64,000 nucleotides of DNA from Ulota crispa (Eukaryota > Streptophyta > Bryopsida > Orthotrichales > Orthotrichaceae): the NCBI GenBank assembly GCA_963920765.1, contig OY987251.1:12093219-12157218 (forward strand), in the 5' to 3' direction. The number at the start of each line of letters is the position of its first letter. Position 1 is the first letter of the stretch. The translations under genes and the position numbers were made by a program. Shown piece by piece: positions 36,655-46,000 of this stretch. The notes beneath the pieces were generated by a model. The model ran no database searches and had not been told where the DNA came from. It worked only from the letters and a program-made list of their open reading frames with translations.

Positions 36655-37380
36655 TTAACTCCTAAAGGACCAAGGGCCCTTTTGGGAGACTTTCGGGATT
36701 TTGGGCAGGTACCTATGGCTAAACTACTTTACAAGATTTTTTGAAACTTTTATTGAAGGTGAGGAATTCAAAAATCTACGTGGGAATGTAATTTGTTCTT
36801 CATTCCAACATTTATTGCAGAAGTTTAAAATGAATAACTGAAAGAAGCTGTTCAAGGGGCAGCCCAAAAACTTCTATAAAAATTTTATTTTTTTTCAAAT
36901 AAAAACTTGGAATAGGTTCTTTAGACATATAGACGTGGGGAGCTTTGAATCATTCAATTTTGATAGATGAGATGAAAGTTATGAGAACTTTTAGTTTGTG
37001 AGTAGGTGTGGTTTTGCTCAAAACCACACCTACCCGCAAACTAAAAGTTCTCATAACTTTCATCTCATCTATCAAAATTGAATGATTCAAAGCTCCCCAC
37101 GTCTATATGTCTAAAGAACCTATTCCAAGTTTTTATTTGAAAAAAAATAAAATTTTTATAGAAGTTTTTGGGCTGCCCCTTGAACAGCTTCTTTCAGTTA
37201 TTCATTTTAAACTTCTGCAATAAATGTTGGAATGAAGAACAAATTACATTCCCACGTAGATTTTTGAATTCCTCACCTTCAATAAAAGTTTCAAAAAATC
37301 TCGCAAAGTAGTTTAGCCATAGGTACCTGCCCAAAATCCTGAAAGTCTCCCAAAAGGGCCCTTGGTCCTTTAGGGGTTAA
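36655..37380. mobile_element. TTAA-type MITE family B, copy B5: 726-bp near-perfect palindrome
   Basis: TTAA 36655-36658 then CTCCTAAAGGACCAAGGGCC; right end GGCCCTTGGTCCTTTAGGGG then TTAA 37377-37380. Arms 36655-37015 and 37020-37380 are inverted copies around GCTC. By hand I count six differences in 361 positions, all transitions. Other copies are diverged in their centres. Confidence 0.92.
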
Positions 37381-37464
37381 AAGATTAGTTCAAAAGGTAA
37401 GCTTACTCTCTGCACAATGATGAGTTTTGACCCTCACCAATAGTTTTTGCACTTGATACCCTCT

Positions 37465-38118
37465 TTAACCCCTCATCGCCCAAGGAGCTAGAATTGGGTT
37501 TCTCTGAATTTTATTCAAGGATGCTCAACCTTTCTACAAGATTTTTTTAGTGATTATTATTATTTTAAAACTCTTATTGAAGTCTAGTTTTAGCATTGAG
37601 AGTTTGATTATGAAAATGAATTAAAAGTGATTTGTCTATTCAATATTCTGTGCAAGGGTGTCCATTGCAAATTTTCACTTTCTAGTGTTGGAGGCTCTTG
37701 GAAATGAGCTTCAAGTACACTAGAACTTGGAGAAAAAATCACATTAAAAATTCAATTTAAAAAATTGTAAAATAGATTTTGAGAAGCCGTATATTGATTG
37801 GGGTTAAGCTTGTTATACTTTACATACTCATATTTTTTTGGTACCCTCAACTTTAGATTTGAGATGCAAAAAGAGGATTGAAAGGCTTCAAATCACGTTC
37901 GCAGTTTTATCACCATCATGATCAAACATTATAATCTTTCAATCCATAAATGATATTGTTGTGATTTCTTTTCCTATGTGACCTATAACATGTCTACTTT
38001 GAATTTCTACAATTGCGCTTTAGAGAAATTTGATAAGATTGATCAAAATACCGGCATTTTGTTCACTTTCAAGCAAATTATAAGATACTCCAAACTACCA
38101 TGGGCGGTGAGGGGTTAA
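37465..38118. mobile_element. TTAA-type MITE, family D
   Basis: TTAA 37465-37468 then CCCCTCATCGCCCAAGG; right end CCATGGGCGGTGAGGGG then TTAA 38115-38118. 654 bp, non-coding, inserted in the kinase-tail pseudogene. Confidence 0.82.
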
Positions 38119-38241
38119 AACATCATTTACCATGGAAAGTCTTCCCCTATCCCCTAAAACTTCTCCTTTGTAAAAGCCAAAGGGACTATATTGTGTCAGG
38201 AGTTGGAAGTCAGTAAACAAGTGACATGGAGACACGCATTA

Positions 38242-38676
38242 GCAAAGTTTTGAGCCCTCCGAGAGCCCCTAAGGTTTGACAAACTAAGCTATTAATTGGC
38301 TAGCATGAGTACAAGAAAAGGGCACTCATACCCATTGCTACTTTGTATGAAGGACCTAAGCCACATGCACAACCCAAAACAAAACAAAAAACGGCTTTGT
38401 ACTCATAAAATATGTAAATGTACTCACTAATCACTATCCAAGTACTTCACTCATTTATTCAAATAGAGTAAAATATAATTTATGATCCTATTATACATTT
38501 GTATCAACAATTTTTGTCCAATATGGATAACATAATAGTATAGTTTTCATGATTGCATTGAATTCAAAGGGTAAACAAAAAAAGGGATTAGTGATTTGTT
38601 TATTGTAAGAAATATATACCTTGGGACCCTTTTTTTGAAGTTTTGGAGGGGGCTCTTGGAGGGCTCAAAACTTTGC
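38242..38676. mobile_element. MITE, GAGCCCTCC family, copy 2
   Basis: TA at 38240-38241 and 38677-38678 bound GCAAAGTTTTGAGCCCTCC / GGAGGGCTCAAAACTTTGC. About 435 bp, inserted in the pseudogene. Confidence 0.8.
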
Positions 38677-39225
38677 TACAGTTAGTCTCGTGTGGTGAAA
38701 ATAGCATGTTAGACGGTATTCTGTCTAACGCTAATTGCAGATCAATTTCATAAACTCATTTGCATTTTCAATAAGGGGATTGTTCATCAACTATGAAGTA
38801 TTTTTTCGTTGGGAGAGCTTTCCTGAGTAAAAATACTGCACAAGTTTACAAGCTTGCTATAAAGATTATGATACTTCTCAAGGCATTGTCGAACAACCAC
38901 CTTGAATGACTTTATGAGTTAGCTTTTACAAAAAGACTTGAGACCAAATCTTCCAAACCTCATACATCTATATCATAAATCTAAAGTGCGTGTAATGCAT
39001 TGTACACAACACCTACTTGCTCAATAGCTTCATCTCACTCAATTCAAGAGGTAATTTGTGACTCTCCACTTGCTTATCCAAATTGCCATCATCTTTTGCA
39101 ATACTTTCCAACAAGAGCTTTGTTGCAGAAAGTGAAACTCAATGATCCCATGACAAGAGGAGACCTGGAACTTTCAATATACTTTTCAAATGCATAACAA
39201 TCTAGTACTTATTGTCAAAGATCTC

Positions 39226-39603
39226 AACAAATGGCAATTCACACTATGTTCCATGTGTCATTTTTGTAGATCCTACCTAAATGCCAAACCTTGGATTATC
39301 AAGGACAAAAAGGAGTACTAAAAAAAGGTCACAAATAATTTTATGCATAACTATTGGTGAGATTTTGGCTAAAAATCGAGTTTCACAAAATGGTCAACCC
39401 AAACCTTGAGAGAAGTTCCACCATCTTTATGTCAAAAGTGTTGCCATGTACACAAATGCAGTGAACCCAAACATGGGACATAGTGTGAATTGCCAAGTCC
39501 TATCTTTTGAGTCTCAACTTGTACAATTTTGAGATTTAGAGCCAAGTTGCACTTAGTGTGAACCACCTCTAGGAATGTAACTTGTCTTGCATATTTATTT
39601 GTA
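39226..39603. other. Intergenic, nothing recognised
   Basis: AT-rich; no feature supported. Confidence 0.45.
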
Positions 39604-39950
39604 GGGGGAATTTTATGGATACCCTTCAAGTTTGCCATATTTGTCTAGACACCCTCAGTTTTCCAAAAATTGCAGAAATACCCTTGGACCCTAATTCTCA
39701 AGTGTTTGTTATGTTATGCATGCTACTTCCTTCATGAAAAATGTTAAAACAAGGAGTGCAATAGAATAGAAAAGAAGCACGCACAAGGGAGAAAGAATTG
39801 GCATGCCCAATAGAACGAACATATGAAAACAATGGTCCAAGAATATTTGTGCAATTTCTGAAAAACCAAGGACATCTATACATATATTGCAAACTTCAAG
39901 GGCATCTATACAGATATCGCAAACTTCAGGGGTATTCATAAAATTTCCTT
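39604..39950. mobile_element. MITE family L, copy 1
   Basis: Ends GGGGAATTTTATGGATACCC / GGGGTATTCATAAAATTTCC, with ATTTGTAG before and ATTTGTAA after as a likely 8-bp duplication. Core GGTCCAAG...TTTGTGCAA also found in 61391-61705. Probably Mutator-like. Confidence 0.7.
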
Positions 39951-39956
39951 GATTTG

Positions 39957-40274
39957 TAAGGTAGGAGCACCCATAAGTGTCAGTGTCCCCATAATCGTCA
40001 CCTCTGAAATCTTGAAAAATTTGTGGAAATGAATAAATGTAATTACAAGGATGTACAACATGTGAACATGAAATCTTGAAAATGGTTATAGGTACAATGG
40101 CAATTTGCTCTTTAAAAATTCATAACTTATTCTCACAATATTCAAATAATACATTTAAAAGTGCAAACTTATTTTTTTTCTGTTCTTAATAGGATCCTAT
40201 GATTTGCTAGTTGTTTATTAATAATCATCACGTTCAAAACCCTTAGTTTGACGATTATGGGTGCTCCTACCTTA
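39957..40274. mobile_element. MITE family H, copy 1
   Basis: TA-bounded ends AAGGTAGGAGCACCCATAA / TTATGGGTGCTCCTACCTT. Inserted next to family L copy 1. Same family at 47380, 50111 and 52057. Confidence 0.85.
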
Positions 40275-40382
40275 TGTGGTATCCAAATAACGCATTCTTT
40301 GGTGCGTTGGGAGTCTTCTTTCATTCACCGTACTAAACATTTGACCAATCCAATCAGGCTTGACTGGATATTTGGATTGTTT

Positions 40383-42010
40383 TTAGGGTTTCGCTATGGA
40401 TTTACAAAGGCTGACAATGGACTTCACTTTGTCTGCATCCACGGTCCAAATAACAGCCTTCGTCGTGTCTCCCGGCAAAAGGCTGCCCTCCGGACTGACA
40501 CGCACTTCCTTTCGCACGCTCCCGTGAAGCTCCGACACGCCCAGCTCCCTCACGACGGAGCTCGCATTTGCTGCCGTAATCCCAGCCCCGGGCAATACCG
40601 AAACCCTACTGCTCCCCACCAAAGAGCGCAGCAGAGGGACGCCCTCCGCCGCCGTGCGTTCCTGCCCCGACGTCAACACGCGCCCGACGTTTCCGAAGCT
40701 CTCCGCAATGAGCTCCAGCGTCTGCAACGGATATACGACACAATCGAAAGCGCGGTGGAACGTCACTGCGAGACTGTGCCGCCGGCATTCCTGCAACCAA
40801 TGAAAAACCTTCGCATTAATTAATCATCCAGAAAGTGAAGAGTTTAGTGACTTTTGGCAAAAGATGCGATGGGACAATCTTTCTACTCCCTCTGTGCCTC
40901 TAAAAAGCTCCAAAGCTCCAGATCAGACACATTTCTTGTACCATTAAAAAGCTCCTTTTGCTGATTTCAAGGCTGAGAAAGGGTTTGTCATGTTCAATGA
41001 TTTTATGCGGGTAAGTTTAGCGATTGGAGAGCATTTCTGGCTTAGCCTTGCCTATATGAGTGGGTGATGAAGAATGGAAAATGGAGAAAAGCAAGAAAAA
41101 CAGTTGCTATAGACTGAAAAGCAAAGAGCTAAAAACAAAAAAATAACGATAAATTAGATCTAGTTAGGTGAAATGAGACGACATGCGGTAAATAATTCAC
41201 ATGCAACACCTCCCTAGCCCATTCTCCATCCATGGACAAGAAGAAAAAAGTTCTCTGTTCTCTGAAGATGGAGAACAGAACTCCCATCAAACTTTGCCGG
41301 CTTGCCACAATGGCATTCTACAAAGATGGAGAATGAGTTCGAGAAGGTGTGACTACCCCTATTGTTGCTTCTAATTTTAAAATCATTAAAGATAAGGAGC
41401 TAAGTAACATGCACAAATATGATACTTTTTGCATGGAATTTGGGTGCCCAAATGGCAACACATCAAAGCGAGAGATTTTACATACATTTGGTAGTAATAC
41501 TGATTCTGGAATGCATGTGTCACTGCCAAAAGACTAGAAAAGACAGTTAATCCTTTGCAAGGAAGCTTTTTTGGACGTTTTTTTAGAGGGACTGAGGGAG
41601 TATCGAATACGGTAATCAAGAGTTGTTATAACAAAATGCTGAAAGACCACCCCTGCCTCTAAAAGAAGATGCATTGCTTTCACGTCGACCTCCCGCGACG
41701 GGGTGAGAGCGCCGATTGCCACTCCCTGAAACCCTAATTCGCCGACGGTGTCAATGTCAGCCTTCATGACGTCGAGCTCCAAGTCGGAGTAGACGAAGTC
41801 GCCTCCACGGGGGCGGATGAGGACGTGCACGGGGATCTGAACGCGGGATTTCACGAGCTTCATCAGTCCGTAGCTCGGTGTTACGCCCCCTGTGGTGTCT
41901 AGGCTGCCGCAGAGCTCCAGGCGCCCTGCGCCTCCGCGTTCGGCTTCCATGGCTCCGTGAAGCGAGTCTACGCATACCTCCAGCAAAAAATCCACCATCG
42001 CGGAAAACAA
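40383..42010 (-). CDS. cutC: CutC-family (copper homeostasis) protein, two exons
   Basis: Exon 1 41651-42010 and exon 2 40383-40790 join in phase 0 to give 255 residues, the usual CutC length. The fold is a TIM barrel proposed to bind copper, with the biochemical role still debated. Readable family motifs in order: LLEVCVDS (about 9-16), GGAGRLELC, VLIRPRGGDFVYSD, GALTPSREVDV, then across the splice VTFHRAFD, GRVLTSGQERTAAEG, VLPGAGI and SELHGSVRKE. Start: ATG at 42008-42010; a second in-frame ATG at 41996-41998 could serve instead. The donor (GTGGTC) is weak but is the one that preserves the family alignment. Exons are clearly GC-rich against AT-rich flanks. The 860-bp intron is mostly a Stowaway-like MITE (40886-41600). 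No predicted signal peptide, so cytosolic is likely. Confidence 0.93.
40886..41600. mobile_element. Stowaway-like MITE in the CutC intron
   Basis: TA duplication at 40884-40885 and 41601-41602; ends CTCCCTCTGTGCCTCTAAAA / TTTTAGAGGGACTGAGGGAG match the plant Stowaway terminus CTCCCTC. 715 bp of the 860-bp intron. Confidence 0.85.
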
Positions 42011-42729
42011 GAAAGCAAAAATACAAAATTCCTACACTTCCAACTGAAACTCAATTCCTTTTCAATGGATGTCGAGGCAGCTCCTCGGCCCTGTCGTGAA
42101 GACTTGGTTGCTTAATCCGATTCAGTTGCCAAGTAGTTGACCATACGTGTGTCTCTCAATAGAACGCCCCTAAACCCTAAACACTAAAACCCTAAATTCT
42201 TCACCAAATATCCACATTATGCATAGAGAATTTTGTAACAAAGCCAGAGTACATCAAAATGTTCCTAACCCTAAACACTGTGTAAGAAAATCTACAGTGT
42301 GCAATATATCAGATAGAACCGTTCTTTTCCTTACTACAAAAACAACAAACTGAATTCAATCCACACCACCGATTCACAACCACCCACAACGAGGTCCACG
42401 TTTCCTCGACAATGACAACATCCAACAACATACTCCGCAGAACTCGCCGAAATTGTACAACAAAAACTACCAGCATTATTTTCAATTCTCCTCAGGCGGC
42501 TTAAAGCCTTTGTACATAATAAGTTCCCTGGTGAGGTCATTCAAAGGAGTGACTGAACCTACACAACTATCTACAAAATTGGTGGATAGTACCATAGTCC
42601 TTTCGTGGTTAAAATTGGTGGCCTTGCATGCTCAGCAGAATTGCAAACCTATTCTGAGTTTTGAAGTACGAGAAGATTCCTCATCTCTAAACCCTAAATC
42701 CTAACATCCTAAATCCTAAATCTTAAACC
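42011..42729. promoter_or_regulatory. CutC upstream region
   Basis: Between the CutC start and the next minus-strand frame. Contains two telobox-like clusters (42168-42197 and 42686-42740). No other element recognised. Confidence 0.4.
42168..42197. promoter_or_regulatory. Telobox-like motifs upstream of CutC
   Basis: AAACCCTAA at 42172-42180 and again near 42187-42196, the plant telobox, about 160-190 bp upstream of the CutC ATG. Position is compatible with a promoter role; function is inferred. Confidence 0.5.
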
Positions 42730-42740
42730 TTAAACCCTAA
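42686..42740. repeat. Degenerate telomere-like (CCCTAAA) array
   Basis: About eight imperfect units of CCCTAAA/TCCTAAA in 55 bp. It lies at the end of the 42730-43098 minus-strand frame. Confidence 0.75.
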
Positions 42741-43098
42741 TGGCACGAACCCTACCATCAACCACATAGTGCAACTCAAAGTCCACAGCTGCATGCATGC
42801 CAACGAAGCAATCGAGTACCTCGAATCCACAGTAACGTGTTGCATTCGCTCCAGTTTCAAGATGTTGAAGCTTATGGTTATTTTCCTGTGAGATGTGAGC
42901 TTCGAAATAGGTGCGTTGAAGTTCGCCGAGAGCTAATGCCTGGGTTACATCCACAGGCTCTTTCCTGCTGGAATTTGAGACGTCAATTTCGACGCTGAAA
43001 AACGGCGAGTTTAGCTCAAGGGAAGAGCGACTGCGGTCAAAGTAGACCTGGACATCGGCAGAGGGAGAAGCAAAGACCAGTGGGGTTTCGGTCAGACT
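42730..43098 (-). CDS. Uncharacterised 122-codon open frame continuing in frame after the dynein stop
   Basis: Stop-to-stop frame of 122 codons starting at the codon right after the dynein TGA (43099-43101), in the same frame. The only internal methionines are late (42954 onward gives 74 residues). Composition is like the coding exons rather than the AT-rich flanks, with beta-strand-like phrases (PFFSVEIDVSNSS, HAAVDFELHYVVDGRVRAI). A faint likeness to LEA-2/NHL-type beta domains was considered but not established. It could be a read-through extension of the dynein, a 3' exon reached by alternative splicing, the last exon of an overlapping gene, or chance. I do not recognise it. Confidence 0.35.
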   Translation of the reverse strand, partial: SLTETPLVFASPSADVQVYFDRSRSSLELNSPFFSVEIDVSNSSRKEPVDVTQALALGELQRTYFEAHISQENNHKLQHLETGANATRYCGFEVLDCFVGMHAAVDFELHYVVDGRVRAIRV

Positions 43099-46000
43099 TC
43101 AGTCATTCAATGATAGGAGCATGGCGACTCCTCGGCGAACCCAGTGGTCGGGGTTCTCGATGGTGGACAGCTCGCAATTGAAGACGAAGTTGGAGGAGTG
43201 ACCCGTGGTGGCGAGCACGCCCCGCCGCTCTGACGTTCGGTACAAGGGGCACATGTAGCACCTCTCATTCCTCTTCTCTGCCATCGTCGTGGGAAACAAC
43301 CACAGCATTGGTGCTTCTGAGAACAAAACCTGCACGGCGACGCAACCAGCAACCACGATGAGCAACCGAGTTTCATGGAAGAGTTTATGGAAGAGCCCAA
43401 TACCCACAGCCGAGGTTCGGAATTCCGACAGTTGGAAATTACAGCTCTTAATTAGACCTTGTATCACATAAAAGCTATGACATGACATGTCACACTGGAT
43501 CAATATGGAGTTGTATGTTGTATACGGAGTGTATTTGGACCAATGCATTGTGAAGATACATTCCATATATATCATGCAACTGAGGTTTCAATATCGTTCT
43601 AAAATACTCAAGCCAGTAATGAGATACAATGTTGCTATGCATGGTTATTGTAATACATAATTGGTGAGTTCTGCTAACATATTGCTCAATGATTGGCTCT
43701 CAGAAGAGCATTCCACAAGCCATAATTGTCAGAAAAAAACAATTATGAAAAATTCAAAAATAGAAATCAATTATGAGATGTCAACAAGGCAATAATGTGA
43801 CATTTCCAAAGATGAATCTCCTTCATAAGCAAAATCTTACTAATATGTCACTTAGTGATTGACTTATTTTAGTTGAAACCAGTTATGTCTAATAATCATT
43901 TTCTTAGAGCCAGTCATTGATGCACAACTGACTATGCACAAAGCTAGTTGTGCACTGATGCCATGTTCTAAGAAAATGATTACCTAATACGTAACCAATT
44001 GAGCACAACTGCTAGCCAAGTATGGGACATAACTCTCTCCCATAAACTAGAAACTAGACTGGTAAAGAGAGAGACAGACGTGAGTTAGTTAGTTGAGTTT
44101 AGTTGGTGAGGTTAGTAACTTAGTTAGTGGGTACCTACCTTTTCGAAGGATTCCATGACTGACATGTGGGCGTCGTCCCAGCGGGCACCGTTCATGAACA
44201 TGCCGTAGACGTAGCAGCCGTCCTCGGGCTTGCGGGAGTAGTCGCCGGCCTTCTTGAGCGTGTTGAACTCGAAGCAGACGGTGTCGATGGGGATGCGGTA
44301 CTTGCGGGCGTAGTTCTGGAGCACGCCGGTGAGGAAGGCGTGCGTGAAGTAGAAGCCGGAGATCCAGAACTTGACGGGTGGCCCGTGGTCCATCCAGTGC
44401 TGCAGCATGTCCAGGCGCGCCACCAGGTCGTTGAAGTAGCTGCCCAGCGGCATCATGGTCGGGTAGCTCGCCGGCGCCCACAGCACCGGCATCTTCTGGT
44501 TGAAGAAGTTCACCGACAGCGTCTCGATCGCCGCCGACATCACCACCAGCCCCTGCAGCGCCTTCTGCAGCGTCCCCAGGCTCGCCCGGATCACCTGCCC
44601 AGCGCCCCCACCAGCAGTGAACCCCAACACAAAGTAATCCAATTCTCTTCAATTAACTCTTAACCTTTAAGGACCATAGTGCATAGTATATAAGTGGCCG
44701 TATGAATCGGTATTTGCTACCAATAAGAAGTTTTATTTTGGGATCTCAAGTAGTTCACTAGAACCACTTTGATCTATTTTTCAATTTCTCTGTTGATCTC
44801 AAATGTAATAAAGGTGTGATTCTATTCCAAATACAAGAAAAATATCCCGTACTGTACTGGTTGCAAAAGGCCTTTTGGTTGTTTAAGGGTTAAATGACCA
44901 CAGGGCATAATATATACGCTGACGTATAATTCTCATTTGCTACCAATAAGATATTTTAATTTGGGATCTCAAATAGCTCACTAGAACCGCATTGATTTAT
45001 TCTCCAATTTTTGTGTTGATCTCAAATGTAGTAGAGGTGTGGATCTATTCCAAATACAAGAAAAATATCCCGTATTGTATTGGTCGCAAGGGGCCTTTCA
45101 ATCGTTTAAGGGTTAAGGAATTCTAGTGATTGCAACTAAGTTAGTGCCAAAAAAAACCTTGTATATACTACTCCCTCTGTCCCAAAATGATCTTCATGTT
45201 ACATAGAATGTTATAAATTAAGCTTGAAGTAGAGTTAGATGTCCTTCTATTGTTTTGAAATTTTGAGTTTCAAATTAGTTTTCAAAGTGTGGTTTCAAAG
45301 TGCTTGAAAATCAATTTTTTGAGGTATTTTTGAAGAGCACTGGTGGCCACTCACTTGATGGCATGGGATTGGTTAGCATGCCCATGCTTTTAGACTATGT
45401 ACAAGTGTCGCTAGCTCCCTTCCTCCTCCACCAAGAAGATCATTTTAGGAACACTAAATAAAGGTCCACAGGAAGATCATGGGAGTATCACAATATTCAT
45501 TGAATATTCATTGATTTTTTGGTAATATATTAGATTTTAAGACTTTTGGGTTTCATGGTTCTTGAAAGTGTGAGGATGAAAAAAACTTGAAATTTTGAAG
45601 AATGATTATATTTTTCCCAAATTAATGAATGTTGCAATGTCATTGTTGTTAATATGAGGAAAGTCTTTTTTTAAATTACTGTCATAGTTGGGAACATGGT
45701 TGTCACTTTGGGAAAAATTTGGTCAATAGATTGGACAAGTAAATGGGTGTGGTTTGAACAAGTAGATAGACAGTTAGCCCAATGTCATGTTTTAGGATTT
45801 TTTGACCCTAAAAAAGGAATAATCAAATGATTGCTTTTTAATCTTTACTATGTGATATGGCTTGAAATCCACAAATCCACATTTTGATTTCATGTTGACA
45901 ACAATTTGTGTAACTAGCATGTACGAGGTAAGCTTTTTCTTTATCGTTTGTTGAAGTGAGTTGCTTTCATTGAATGAACAAGAGCTCAATTGAGCCTTTT

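Larger units (their letters stand above)
36421..39225 (-). pseudogene. Broken duplicate of the receptor kinase 3' end, with three nested MITEs
   Basis: Removing the elements at 36655-37380, 37465-38118 and 38242-38676, this stretch aligns collinearly with 9934 to about 11130: the 3' flank plus the final coding part of the kinase gene. At about 39003-39100 (minus) it still encodes the kinase tail, DDGNLDKQVESHKL against [14 protein letters not shown] in the parent. Upstream of that the frame is broken, and homology ends near 39225 before the kinase core. It is a partial genomic duplicate, not a retrocopy, since it carries non-transcribed flank. No function expected. Confidence 0.82.

Noticed and set aside
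41757..42026. Alternative-frame Arg-rich frame overlapping CutC exon 1
   Set aside because: Shadow of the GC-rich CutC exon; CutC motifs are in the other frame.
44166..44663. Plus-strand 165-residue frame rich in Val, Glu and Arg
   Set aside because: Antisense of the GC-rich dynein C-terminal exon 44139-44594, which has clear family motifs on the minus strand.
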